From: Amycolatopsis nigrescens CSC17Ta-90
GTDB lineage: Bacteria > Actinomycetota > Actinomycetes > Mycobacteriales > Pseudonocardiaceae
Reading direction: 5' to 3'
DNA: 64,000 bases
Assembly (NCBI RefSeq): GCF_000384315.1
Contig: NZ_ARVW01000001.1
Span: 1,683,746 to 1,747,745 of the forward strand
A program made the translations under genes and the position numbers. Shown piece after piece: positions 8,335 through 16,898 of the stretch. The notes under the pieces are model-generated. The model was given only the letters and a program-made list of their open reading frames with translations. It was not told the origin of the DNA and did not search any database. How positions within the stretch are numbered: position 1 is the first letter of the stretch; each line of letters starts with the position of its first letter.

Positions 8335-9540
8335 ATGACGAAATCCGTTCCCGACGCGGTGTCGCTGCCGACCCAGCGCCCTCCGGGCTGCCCGTTCGAT
8401 CCGCCCGCCGAGCTGGCGCGGCTCCGCGAAGAGCGCCCGCTGAGCCGGATGGTCTACCCCGACGGGCACGTCGGCTGGCTGGCGACCAGCCGCTCGCTGG
8501 CCCGCGCGGTGCTCGCCGACTCCCGCTTCAGCGCGCGACTCGACCGCATGCACAACCCGTTCCCCGGCTACGGCGACGCCGAGTTCCCACCGCCGCAGCC
8601 AGGGGACTTCACCAACCTCGACGCCCCCGAGCACACCCGCTACCGGAGCCTGCTCACCGGCCAGTTCACCGTCCGCCGGATGCGCCAGCTCACCGAGCGG
8701 ATCGAGCAAATCACCACCGAGCACCTGGACGCGATGGAGCGGCACGGCCCGTCGGTGGACCTGGTGCAGGCGTTCACCCTGCCCATTCCCTCGCTGGTGA
8801 TCTGCGAACTGCTCGGCGTGCCGTACTCCGAGCGGGGCCGCTTCCAGGAGCACGCGATCGTGATGACCAGCTCGATCGCCAGTATGGAGGAGATGGCCAC
8901 CGCCTACACCGCGCTGTACGAGTTCCTGCGCGAGCTGGTACTGGCCAAGCGCGCCAACCCCACCGACGATCTGCTCAGCGGCCTGCTCACCAGCGACCTC
9001 ACCGACGAGGAGCTGACCAACATCGGCATCGTGCTACTGGGCGCCGGGGTGGACACCACGTCCAACATGCTCGCGCTGGGCACCTTCGCCCTGCTGCGCG
9101 ACCCGGAGCAGTTCACCGTCCTGCGGAACTCGCCGGACATCGCCGACCAGGCCGTCGAGGAAATGCTGCGCTACCTGAGCATCGTCCCGTCCACGGTCCG
9201 CGGCGCACTCGAGGACGTCGAGCTGGGCGATCAGCTGGTCAAGGCGGGCGAGACGGTCACGATCTCGATCGAAGCGGCCAACCGCGACCCGGAGACGTTC
9301 ACCGATCCCGACCGGCTCGACCTGAACCGGACGGCCGGCGGACAGGTCGCCTTCGGCCACGGCATCCACCAGTGCCTTGGCCAGCAGCTGGCCCGCGTCG
9401 AGATGCGCACCGCATTTCCCGCTCTGGTCAAGCGATTCCCGAACCTGCGCCTTGCCGTTCCGGCCGAGCAGGTGCGGCTGCGCGAGAACGTGGTCATCAC
9501 CGGACTGCACAGCCTCCCGGTCACCTGGGACGCCGCCTGA
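8335..9540 (+). CDS. Cytochrome P450 (CYP105-like, 401 aa)
   Basis: Full-length soluble bacterial P450. The I-helix oxygen-activation motif is GAGVDTTSN, the K-helix ExxR is EEMLRYL, and the haem loop is FGHGIHQCLGQQLARVEM with the cysteine ligand. This loop wording is typical of CYP105-type enzymes, which oxidise xenobiotics or natural products. ATG at 8335 has GAGGAG eight bases upstream; the frame is open well upstream but that part has no P450 features. No ferredoxin gene is adjacent. The gene is convergent with the GGDEF/EAL gene, and a repeat-rich gap separates them. Confidence 0.95.
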   Translation: MTKSVPDAVSLPTQRPPGCPFDPPAELARLREERPLSRMVYPDGHVGWLATSRSLARAVLADSRFSARLDRMHNPFPGYGDAEFPPPQPGDFTNLDAPEHTRYRSLLTGQFTVRRMRQLTERIEQITTEHLDAMERHGPSVDLVQAFTLPIPSLVICELLGVPYSERGRFQEHAIVMTSSIASMEEMATAYTALYEFLRELVLAKRANPTDDLLSGLLTSDLTDEELTNIGIVLLGAGVDTTSNMLALGTFALLRDPEQFTVLRNSPDIADQAVEEMLRYLSIVPSTVRGALEDVELGDQLVKAGETVTISIEAANRDPETFTDPDRLDLNRTAGGQVAFGHGIHQCLGQQLARVEMRTAFPALVKRFPNLRLAVPAEQVRLRENVVITGLHSLPVTWDAA

Positions 9541-9611
9541 GCGCACCGCGCGAGGATCCCGAGGGACAGCATTCGGACGGTACGAGCACCCCAGTTCAGC
9601 ACTCGCACTGC

Positions 9612-9830
9612 GCCAACGTGGAACTCACGCCACGCGAACGTGGGACTCGCACCAGGCGAAGGTGGGACTCGCCGGTGTGCCCGGTTCGCTTCGGCGAGTT
9701 GACCGTTCCGGTCGGCGAGTTGACCGTTCGCGCGGGGCGGTCGGGCATTGGGGGCCCGGTTTTCGCCCGCACGGGCACAACTCGCACTGCGCGAAGGTGG
9801 GACTCGGGCTGCGCGAAGGTGGGACTCGCG
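9612..9830. repeat. 22-base-period tandem repeats (GCGAACGTGGGACTCGC family)
   Basis: Noncoding DNA between the convergent P450 and GGDEF/EAL genes. Copies of an 18-base core close to GCGAACGTGGGACTCGCC lie at 9612-9629 (degenerate), 9634-9651, 9656-9673, 9791-9808 and 9813-9830. Within each block copies are exactly 22 bases apart. The same family occurs at 39589-39650. Its role is unknown; the convergent setting would fit a transcription-end or structural role. Confidence 0.8.
9692..9729. repeat. Second tandem repeat, CGGCGAGTTGACCGTTC, two copies
   Basis: Two identical 17-base copies at 9692-9708 and 9713-9729 (21-base period) sit inside the block of 22-base-period repeats but have a different sequence. 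Noncoding; function unknown. Confidence 0.75.
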
Positions 9831-9837
9831 GTGTGCG

Positions 9838-11988
9838 TCAGCTCGGGTCGAAGTGGGCGGGGAGTTCGGCGGGCGCGCAGGCGGTGCCGTAGAACTCGCC
9901 CATGGCCGAGTCCGCACCCGTCCGGCGCCACCATGCGGCCTGCTCACGGGTGTGCACACCATCGACGAGCACGGTCGCGCCGGCCTGGTGGACGAGCCGC
10001 GGGAGAGTCAGCAGCGCTTTGGCGACCGGCGAATCCGGCGCCGACCGCGAGCCGCGCTCGACGAGGTCGCGGTCGAGGCGCACCGAGCGGACCGGCAGGT
10101 CCTCGAGCAGCGCCAGCTCGCCCGGCGAGGTGCCGAACCCGTCGAGCGTGGTGCGGACCCCGATGTCGGCCAGCACCTTGAGGTTGTCGGTGGCCTGCGC
10201 CGCCGGCACGGTCCGGACGGGCATACCGACCGTGAGCCGCTCCGGCGGCAGGTTGGTGTCGGAGAGGACCCGGATCACCCTGGAGATCAGGTCGGCGTCG
10301 GCCACCTGGTGCGGAGTGAGGCCGACGACCAGCGCCGGACCGTGCCGCAACCACTGACGCCACCAGCCGGCCTGCTTGCCCGCGGTCCGCAGCAGCCATT
10401 CGCCGAGCGACAGGATCAGGCCGGTCTGCTCGGCGAGCTCCGCGCATCGCTCGTGCGCGAGCTGGCCGAGATCGGGGTGATCCCACTGCAGCAACGCCTC
10501 CGCGCCGGTGACCCGGCCGCCGGCCAGCTTGGCCACCGGCCGGTAGACGACCTTGATCTCGCCGTTCTCCCATGCACCGGGCATGGCGGCGGCCAGGCCG
10601 TAGGTACGCCGGTCGCGGCCGTCGTGGTCGGGGTCGAACAGCTCCCACTGACCGCGCCCGGCGGCCGTGGCCCGGCGCAGCGTCAGGTCCGAAGCCCGCA
10701 GCAGCTCGGCCGGGTCCAGCCCGGTGGACGGGCGGTGCACCACGCCGATGCTCGCCTGCGCGGCCACGCCCGTGCCGCCGGAGTAGATCGGCTCGGCGAG
10801 CTCGCGGTTGATGTTCGCCACGGTCGCCGCGATGCTGGGCGTGCTGGCCGAGTTCTCCACCACGATGGCGAACTCGTCGCCGTCGATCCTGGCGACCATG
10901 GACTTCTCCGCGGCCAGCAGCGCCTGCAGCCGACGCCCGACGTGCACCAGCAGCTGGTCGCCGACGGTGCGGCCGAGGCCGTTGCAGATCATCGCGAACG
11001 CGTCCAGTTCGAGCTGGAACAGGGTGATGCCGTATTCCGGGTCCGCCCGGCGCAGCGCGACCTCCAGATGCGTGCTGAAGAACTGCCGGTTCGGCAGGCC
11101 GGTCAGCACGTCGTGCAGCGCCTGCCGGTTCAGCTCGCTCTGCAGCAGCATGAGCTCGGTGCCGTCTTCGACCACGGTGACGAAATGGCTGGGCACGTCT
11201 TCGGCGTTGCGCAGCAACGACACGGTCAGCGAGACGCGCGCGAGGTCGCCGTCCTTGCGAAGCAGCCGCTGCGACTGCTTGATCCGCAGCTTCGTGCCGT
11301 CGAGCAGCTTCTGGTAGTCGTCCCGCAACATCGGCGCGGCGTCCGGATGCACGAGGTCGAACAGGCTGGTACCGGTCAGCTCCGCCGGTGAGTGGCCGAG
11401 AATGCCCTCGACCGCGGTGTTCGCCCGCTCCAGCTTCCCGTCCAGGCCGGTGATCATGATGCCGCTCGCCGAGCACGTCGTGACCTCGTCGAACCGCGCT
11501 TCGCTTTCCTTGAGGTTCCACTGGGCGTCGCGGATGGCCTTGAGCAGGGAGAGCCGCATGCCGTCCTGCTGCTCGAAGGTGGCGCGCCGGTTCGCCGCCG
11601 CGAAGCCGCCCGCCAGCGCACCGACCCCGAGCACGATCCGCTCGGCGAACCGTTCGGTGGGCTGGAACTCCTTCCTGGAAAGCAGTCCGCGGCCGAGAAC
11701 GTCCACAGTGCACGGAAGGGCCTCGTCCGCGGTGCAGCCGAGCTCGACCAGCCGAGCGCCCGCCTCCGCCGCGGGCGTGGTGCTGAACGGCTCGGAACGC
11801 ACCGACTCGCACACCGCGTCGACCATGGCCAGCAGCTCGCGCTCCAGCTCGTTCTGCTCCAGCGGCAGGCTGACCGTGCTGAGCAGTTTGTACGCCCACT
11901 TTCTGGCCAGCACCGATCGCGCGCGTGCTTCATCGCGTGGGGCCGGCGTGGAGGCCGGCTGTTGCGACGCCTCAGACATCGGGCTCAT
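9838..11988 (-). CDS. PAS-GGDEF-EAL protein (cyclic di-GMP turnover or sensing)
   Basis: About 716 residues, no membrane segment. A helical N-terminal region of about 160 residues is followed by a PAS domain (MITGLDGKLERANTAVEGILGHSPAEL), a GGDEF domain at about 300-455 and an EAL domain at about 475-715. The GGDEF signature reads DGDEF in ARIDGDEFA, a substitution often tolerated. The EAL signature is intact (GAEALLQW), but the later DDFG loop reads LDGFGTS, losing one metal-binding aspartate, so phosphodiesterase activity is doubtful. Start is uncertain: ATG at 11988 or 11979; a GGGCAGG lies just upstream. In actinomycetes such proteins control development through c-di-GMP. Confidence 0.9.
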   Translation of the reverse strand: MSPMSEASQQPASTPAPRDEARARSVLARKWAYKLLSTVSLPLEQNELERELLAMVDAVCESVRSEPFSTTPAAEAGARLVELGCTADEALPCTVDVLGRGLLSRKEFQPTERFAERIVLGVGALAGGFAAANRRATFEQQDGMRLSLLKAIRDAQWNLKESEARFDEVTTCSASGIMITGLDGKLERANTAVEGILGHSPAELTGTSLFDLVHPDAAPMLRDDYQKLLDGTKLRIKQSQRLLRKDGDLARVSLTVSLLRNAEDVPSHFVTVVEDGTELMLLQSELNRQALHDVLTGLPNRQFFSTHLEVALRRADPEYGITLFQLELDAFAMICNGLGRTVGDQLLVHVGRRLQALLAAEKSMVARIDGDEFAIVVENSASTPSIAATVANINRELAEPIYSGGTGVAAQASIGVVHRPSTGLDPAELLRASDLTLRRATAAGRGQWELFDPDHDGRDRRTYGLAAAMPGAWENGEIKVVYRPVAKLAGGRVTGAEALLQWDHPDLGQLAHERCAELAEQTGLILSLGEWLLRTAGKQAGWWRQWLRHGPALVVGLTPHQVADADLISRVIRVLSDTNLPPERLTVGMPVRTVPAAQATDNLKVLADIGVRTTLDGFGTSPGELALLEDLPVRSVRLDRDLVERGSRSAPDSPVAKALLTLPRLVHQAGATVLVDGVHTREQAAWWRRTGADSAMGEFYGTACAPAELPAHFDPS

Positions 11989-12372
11989 CCTGCCCGTCCG
12001 GAAAATAAACTGCACGACCGTGCCATACCCTGCATCGAATTATGGACACTCTGCGGGACCCAGCCCTGCCACTGCGTCACGAGGAGCACCTCTCCGAAAT
12101 TTCCTTGGGGCATACAAGAATACTGTTATAGGTGGAATGCTTGTTACACCGTAAGGGTGACGATAGGCCACCCGTTCGGACGGTATCCGTTACACCGGAC
12201 CCCGCTGGACTCTGCTAGTCGATACCGAAGCGAATCTTCCCATTCGCATCGGAGACATACTACGACATCGCCGCGTTCGACTACTTTCGCGTAAACAAAT
12301 GGTCGATGCTATTTCCGAACTGATCGCGAACCGGAGTCCACAAAGGACATGAATGGGTTTCGTTCGGCCTAC
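11989..12372. other. Intergenic region, no gene seen
   Basis: This is upstream of the GGDEF/EAL gene and downstream of the deacetylase gene. It is more A/T-rich than its surroundings and must hold the GGDEF/EAL promoter. GTTACACCG occurs twice (12143-12151 and 12189-12197) and also once at 392-400 ahead of the kinase gene; the first copy is half of a rough dyad with GGGTGAC at 12155-12161. No ORF with coding character was seen. Confidence 0.5.
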
Positions 12373-13242
12373 TCAGGCGCTCGTCCCGGTGGTCCGCCGG
12401 TAGTGCTCGGCGATCTCGTCGCTGGTGGTCAGCCAGACGTCGGGCTGGGCCGCGAGGTAGGCCAGCGCCTGATCGAGGTACTTGTGCCGGAACGGCTGGC
12501 CGACCACGAACGGATGCAGCGCCAAGGCCATCACCCGGCCGCTGTGCTCGGCGTCGGCGTGCAGCTGCTCGTACTGGTCGGTCACGATCCGCAGGAACTC
12601 GGGACCGCTGAGGTTCCGGTTCACGAACAGCGTCACGTCGTTGAGCTCGACCGAGTACGGAACGCTGAGCATGCCGGGCACGTTCAACCGGTAGGGCTGG
12701 TCGTCGTTGCACCAGTCCAGCAGGTAGCCGAGGCCGAGCTCGGCGAGCAGCTCCGGGGTCCGGAAGGTCTCGGTCAGCGCGGGCCCCATCCAACCGCGCG
12801 GGCGCGTGCCGGTGGCGGCGGCGATGGTCTCGACGACCTCGGTGAGATAGCGGCGCTCCTCGTCCAGGGTCAGCTCCGCCTGGAAGGTCGAGTTGTCCCG
12901 GCCGTGCGCCAGCCAGGCCCAGTTCCGCGCCCGGCCGGCCTCGATGATCTGCGGGTACCGCTCGCAGACCGCGGAGTTGAGCAACACGCTGGCCCGCATG
13001 CCGTGCCGGTCCAGGCTCTCGATCAGGCGCCAGATGCCGACCCTGGGCCCGTAGTCGCGCCAGCCGTAGTTGAGCGGGTCGGGGGCGAGACCGGCGGTGC
13101 CCGCGAAGATGCTGGTGGCAGGGCGGTCCACCTGGTAGTGCTCGACGTTCAGCCCGACGTAGCAGGCGACCCTGGCACCGCCAGGCCACTTGATCGGCGG
13201 GCGACTGCTGATCGGGCTGTAGTCGAAGAGCTCGTTGTCCAT
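12373..13242 (-). CDS. Polysaccharide deacetylase-family protein (PuuE-like)
   Basis: A 289-residue cytoplasmic NodB-fold hydrolase. It has the layout of the allantoinase (PuuE)/cyclic-imide-type subgroup: long N-terminal lead (WPGGARVACYVGLNVEHY), then SLDRHGMRASVLLNSAVCERYPQII, NWAWLAHGRDNS, GWMGPALTETFRTPELL and a late ALHPFVVGQP with the conserved histidine. There is no signal peptide, which argues for a small-molecule amide substrate over cell-wall glycans. It is divergent from a MerR regulator, with a MerR-type operator between them, so it is probably that regulator's target. Confidence 0.85.
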   Translation of the reverse strand: MDNELFDYSPISSRPPIKWPGGARVACYVGLNVEHYQVDRPATSIFAGTAGLAPDPLNYGWRDYGPRVGIWRLIESLDRHGMRASVLLNSAVCERYPQIIEAGRARNWAWLAHGRDNSTFQAELTLDEERRYLTEVVETIAAATGTRPRGWMGPALTETFRTPELLAELGLGYLLDWCNDDQPYRLNVPGMLSVPYSVELNDVTLFVNRNLSGPEFLRIVTDQYEQLHADAEHSGRVMALALHPFVVGQPFRHKYLDQALAYLAAQPDVWLTTSDEIAEHYRRTTGTSA

Positions 13243-13286
13243 GATTCGGTCCTCTCCTGGTGGGGTGCTTCCCCGGCTATGCTCGA

Positions 13287-13308
13287 ACCATCACACTGGT
13301 GTGAAGGT
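13287..13308. promoter_or_regulatory. MerR-type operator/promoter
   Basis: ACCATCACACTGGTGTGAAGGT, with perfect TCACAC/GTGTGA arms and outer ACC/GGT. On the minus strand it is preceded by TTGACC, giving the -35/long-spacer/dyad arrangement of MerR-controlled promoters, reading toward the deacetylase gene. The divergent gene encodes a MerR protein. Confidence 0.7.
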
Positions 13309-13337
13309 CAAACGCGGCGAAGTATGAGGGCGGGCAC

Positions 13338-13718
13338 ATGCGCATCGGAGAGCTGTCGGAGCGCACCGGCACCTCCCGCCGGCTGCTGCGCTACTACGAG
13401 GAGCAGGGCCTGATCGTCTCCGAGCGCCGCCCGAACGGCTACCGCGACTACGACGAGCACCTGGTGGACCGGGTCATGCAGATCAGGGGGCTGCTCGACG
13501 CCGGGCTGCCGACCCGGATCATCAGGCAGATCCTGCCCTGCCTCGACCAGCCAAGGACGATCCACTTCCCCGACGCCACCCCGGAAATGATCGCCATGCT
13601 GGAACGTGAACGCGATCGCATGACCGAACGCGTCCGGTGCCTGACCCGCAACCGGGACGCGGTGGCCGAGTACCTGGACGCGGTGCGCGTCGAGCGCACG
13701 GACGCCGCGCTGTCCTGA
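13338..13718 (+). CDS. MerR-family transcriptional regulator
   Basis: A 126-residue protein with the family's N-terminal winged helix (MRIGELSERTGTSRRLLRYY, then EEQGLIVSERRPNGYRDY) and a following coiled-coil dimerisation helix (EMIAMLERERDRMTERVRCLTRNRDAVAEYLD). The short C-terminus leaves little room for a ligand domain, so it may sense a small or redox effector, or none. It probably controls itself and the divergent deacetylase gene from the operator at 13287-13308. Confidence 0.92.
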   Translation: MRIGELSERTGTSRRLLRYYEEQGLIVSERRPNGYRDYDEHLVDRVMQIRGLLDAGLPTRIIRQILPCLDQPRTIHFPDATPEMIAMLERERDRMTERVRCLTRNRDAVAEYLDAVRVERTDAALS

Positions 13719-13737
13719 ACCCGCGCTGTCCTGAGCT

Positions 13738-14574
13738 TTATCCGGCGACGTTCTCCACGGCGGTCGCTCCGGCCCGGCGCAGCCAGTTGTCGAACAGGTC
13801 GCGGTACTGGTTGGCCCTGGCCGAGGTGTCAGCGCGCGGGATCCGCTCGTAGAAGGTGAACGGCCGGATCCCGCCGGTCTCGGCCCACTGCAGGTAGGAG
13901 ATGAACAGGTCCCCGTTGCCGAACCGGAACCCGTGCACGATCGGCAGGCACGCGTACGACTTCAGGTCCACCTCGACCCGCCGGTGCCGCAACTCCTCGC
14001 CTTCGTCGGCGAGCAGTTCGCGGATCCGCTGCTGGCATCGCCTCGCTTCGCCGGCCCAGTGCTCTGGCAGCTCACCGGAGCCAGCCACGAACGCCGGATC
14101 GAGGCAGTAGAGCGTGATCCGCCAGTGCGAGGGCTGCTCCCGCGCGGTCAGCCACGCGGCGAGCAGCGGCCAGGTGGTGTTCAGCGTCAGCCCGAGTATC
14201 TCCACGGTGCGCTCGGAGCGCCGCCCCTCGGTGGCGATCACCTGCAACGTGTCCAGCACCTTGGCGAGGTCGTGGTAGATCTGCGGTTCGGCCCGCGTCA
14301 GTTCGGCGCGCATCGACCGCACCTGGCGGCCGAGCTGGTAGATGGCCACGATCGCGACTTCGAGCATGATCGCCACCATCGCGACGAGTGCCTGCTCGTT
14401 CAGCTTCATCACGTACCGCTCGAGGACCAGCCGGGTTGGCTCGATGGTGTTCAGGATCAGGTAGACCGCGGTCAGCAGCGCGAGCGTGGTGGTCACCGTC
14501 TCCCAGACCCGCCGCACCCTGGTGGACAGTGCGGTCCGTTCGGTCTTCCTGCCGCGCCCCCGGCGCTTCGCCAT
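13738..14574 (-). CDS. Membrane protein of unknown function, two TM segments
   Basis: Not recognised. A basic start (MAKRRGRGRKTER) is followed by two hydrophobic helices (TTTLALLTAVYLILN and ALVAMVAIMLEVAIVAIYQL) about 30 residues apart, then about 190 soluble residues rich in W, R and E. The C-terminal domain contains ITLYCLDPAF and VEVDLKSYACLPIVHGFRFGNGDLFISYLQW, reminiscent of phospholipase-D-like or HKD-type strands but without a clear HKD. Start is uncertain: a TTG at 14613 would overlap the context of the upstream gene's end. It follows the glycosyltransferase gene closely and is probably in its operon. Confidence 0.7.
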   Translation of the reverse strand: MAKRRGRGRKTERTALSTRVRRVWETVTTTLALLTAVYLILNTIEPTRLVLERYVMKLNEQALVAMVAIMLEVAIVAIYQLGRQVRSMRAELTRAEPQIYHDLAKVLDTLQVIATEGRRSERTVEILGLTLNTTWPLLAAWLTAREQPSHWRITLYCLDPAFVAGSGELPEHWAGEARRCQQRIRELLADEGEELRHRRVEVDLKSYACLPIVHGFRFGNGDLFISYLQWAETGGIRPFTFYERIPRADTSARANQYRDLFDNWLRRAGATAVENVAG

Positions 14575-14622
14575 CACGCCGATCAACGTGGCAAACCAGG
14601 TGCGCCCGCGCAAGCTCCCCGG

Positions 14623-15915
14623 CTAACTTCGCCGGAACTCCCGCCACGCCGTGCACAGCACGGAGATCACCGCGAGCGCCATCAGCGCGGCGAGGATGCG
14701 GTACTCCAGCGTTGGCTCGTACATCGACGTTCCCGGCCCGCCGCCCATGATCACCGGCCCCCGGCCGCCGCCGGGTGGAGGCGTCGCCACGCCGCCGGGC
14801 GGGGCCTGGCCGATGATCATCCCGGGCTGCCCTCCCTTGCCCATCCCCTTGGGGAACAACACGTCCAGGTAGGCCGGGAACACCGCCCCCTGAACGAGAA
14901 CAGGCACGTACCAGAGCCGTCGCGGCAGGTAGCACGCGGCGACCACGGTCAGCACCTCGCCCAGGTAGAAGTAGCGCTCGTGCATCGACGGCAGCAGGAA
15001 CGGCACCAGGATCGCCGAGACGGTCGCCATCAGCACGATCCGCGCCGGGTTCAGCGTCGCGCGCCTGAGCACCACCGCGGCGACCAGGCCGAGCACCACC
15101 AGCCCGGTCACCGCGACCCCGATCGGCCGGATCACCGCCGCGTCCGCGCCGGCCGGGAAGAACTGGTAGATCGAAGGAGCTCGCAGCGACAACGCCTGAT
15201 ACGAGCCGGCCTGCTGCACGTAGATGGACAGCAGTTGCTTCAGCGGCGCACCGGCCAGCAACGCGGGCACGTCCAGCAGCAGCACCACGGCCGGCACCAC
15301 CGGCAGGGCACGCCACGGCAGCCACTTCCGCAGCGCCAGCACGAGCAGCAGCGGGAACACGAAGACAGCCTGCAGCTTGAACGCCAGCGCGAGACCGAAG
15401 AAGACGCAAGCGAGCCACGGCCGCCGGCGGAGCACGAAGTAGATACCGCCGAGGCTGAACGCGGCGTAGATGGCGTCCGCCTGGCCCCACAGCGCGCTGT
15501 TGGTCGCCACGGTCGGCAGGAGCAGCACCACCAGCGCGGCCACCGGCGGCAGCCATCCGCCCGGCCGCCGCAACGCGACGATCCGGTATACGAAAAACGC
15601 CAGCACGAGGTCGAAGGCCACCGAAATGATCTTTACTCCGGCGAGCACGGGAATCGGCGTGTGCGTCAATGCGGCGAGCAGATACAAATAGGGGACGTTG
15701 TAATCCGAAAAACTGTGCTTCAGCGCACCGAATCCGCCGTTGGCCGCGATGAAGTCGTACCAGCGCTTGATGAACGCGATGTAGTCGAGCGACTGGTGGT
15801 CGAACATGAAGACCCTGGCCAGCACCGCGACCGCGACCGCCGCGGCCAGCAGCCCCCTTCGCCGAAAAGCATTCTTCCGATTCGTACTGGGCACAACTTC
15901 GATATCTGCGGACAC
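14623..15915 (-). CDS. GT-C fold membrane glycosyltransferase
   Basis: About 430 residues with 9-11 hydrophobic helices. The first outer loop holds an aspartate motif (DHQSLDYIAFIKRWYDF) and a late loop reads SMHERYFYLGE, similar to the HEKMFYL-type loop of ALG6/mannosyltransferase-like GT-C enzymes. These use polyprenyl-phosphate sugars at the outer face of the membrane. A Pro/Gly-rich low-complexity loop (APPGGVATPPPGGGRG) precedes the last helix. Start is uncertain: GTG at 15915 gives VSADIEVVPSTNRK before the first helix; the frame stays open to 16023 and no strong ribosome site is seen for either. Confidence 0.8.
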   Translation of the reverse strand: MSADIEVVPSTNRKNAFRRRGLLAAAVAVAVLARVFMFDHQSLDYIAFIKRWYDFIAANGGFGALKHSFSDYNVPYLYLLAALTHTPIPVLAGVKIISVAFDLVLAFFVYRIVALRRPGGWLPPVAALVVLLLPTVATNSALWGQADAIYAAFSLGGIYFVLRRRPWLACVFFGLALAFKLQAVFVFPLLLVLALRKWLPWRALPVVPAVVLLLDVPALLAGAPLKQLLSIYVQQAGSYQALSLRAPSIYQFFPAGADAAVIRPIGVAVTGLVVLGLVAAVVLRRATLNPARIVLMATVSAILVPFLLPSMHERYFYLGEVLTVVAACYLPRRLWYVPVLVQGAVFPAYLDVLFPKGMGKGGQPGMIIGQAPPGGVATPPPGGGRGPVIMGGGPGTSMYEPTLEYRILAALMALAVISVLCTAWREFRRS

Positions 15916-16170
15916 TTTGTGAGCGTATGGCCGCTTCTGGTATTTACCCTGAGCGCGGACTGAGAAGACCGTGAGAGTCCGGCACACCCCGGCACCGCGG
16001 TGATCATCACGCTGGGTGCACATGTCATCACACCGTGGCGTGCGTTCGACCGTCCGACGCTGGAAATGACGACTTTTGTCGTATTGGCTTCATGCCGGCG
16101 GACGACGCGGTGCAAAACCTCACGCTGATTACATCCCTCCCCGCAGATCCCCTTTGAAAGGACACCACCC

Positions 16171-16785
16171 GTGACCCAGCAGACCCCCTACCCCCCGGCC
16201 CCGCACGCGCCGCAGGCACCGCCGACACCCCCGGCGCCCCGCAACGGCCTCGGCACGGCCGGGTTCGTGCTCGGCCTGGTAGGCCTGGTCTTCTCCCCGA
16301 TCCCGATCATCGGGGTCATCGCATGGCCGCTGGTCGTGCTCGGCCTTGTCTTCTCCGCGGTCGGGCTCTCCCTCGTCGGCAAGGGAAAGGCCACCAACAA
16401 GGGACTCTCGATCGCGGGCATCATCGTGTCCGTGCTCGGCCTGGTGGTCAGCATCGTGGTGGCCGTACTGGTGAACAAGGCGGTCACCGAGGTGACCGAC
16501 GAGGTCAACCGGACGGCCAGCGTCACCTACGAGGTCACCGGCGACGCCAAGAACGTCGAGATCATCTACGGCGAGGTGCTCAACCCGAGCACCGAGACCG
16601 TCGCGTCCCTGCCGTGGAACAAGCAGGTGGAGAACAAGGGCGTGTACAAGGGCGGCACGCTCACCATCAGCACGGACGAGAACGGCGGCTCGGTGAGCTG
16701 CAAGATCACCGTCGACGGCGCGGTGGTCTCCACCAAGACCGGCACCGGCGAGCCGTTCTCCACGGTGGCCTGCACCGGCAGCTGA
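16171..16785 (+). CDS. DUF4190 / MmpS-like membrane-anchored protein
   Basis: A 204-residue protein. The Pro-rich N-terminus (about 24 residues) is followed by two membrane helices typical of DUF4190 (NGLGTAGFVLGLVGLVF and GLSIAGIIVSVLGLVVSIVV), then a soluble extracytoplasmic part of about 100 residues (SVTYEVTGDAKNVEIIYGEV ... VSCKITVDGAVVSTKTG), which looks like the MmpS beta-sandwich. GTG at 16171 has GAAAGGA ten bases upstream. Function unknown; often linked to the cell envelope. Confidence 0.85.
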   Translation: MTQQTPYPPAPHAPQAPPTPPAPRNGLGTAGFVLGLVGLVFSPIPIIGVIAWPLVVLGLVFSAVGLSLVGKGKATNKGLSIAGIIVSVLGLVVSIVVAVLVNKAVTEVTDEVNRTASVTYEVTGDAKNVEIIYGEVLNPSTETVASLPWNKQVENKGVYKGGTLTISTDENGGSVSCKITVDGAVVSTKTGTGEPFSTVACTGS

Positions 16786-16898
16786 CCCGGCGACGGTCGG
16801 ACGGTGGGGTGGGGCGGATGAACCAGCGCCCCACCGTCCGGCCGGGACGGGCCATACCGCTGAAAGTACGTCGGCGCGGCCCGGTATCGTCGAAGCTG

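Noticed and set aside
9612..9830. CRISPR array
   Set aside because: Units are 18 bases with four-base gaps, copies are few and imperfect, and no cas gene is near.
12016..12372. Small gene in the A/T-rich gap
   Set aside because: No frame with a ribosome site and actinomycete third-position bias was found.
13933..15963. Plus-strand frame of about 676 codons opposite the membrane protein and glycosyltransferase
   Set aside because: His/Arg/Gln-rich antisense shadow; the minus frames have membrane helices and catalytic loops.
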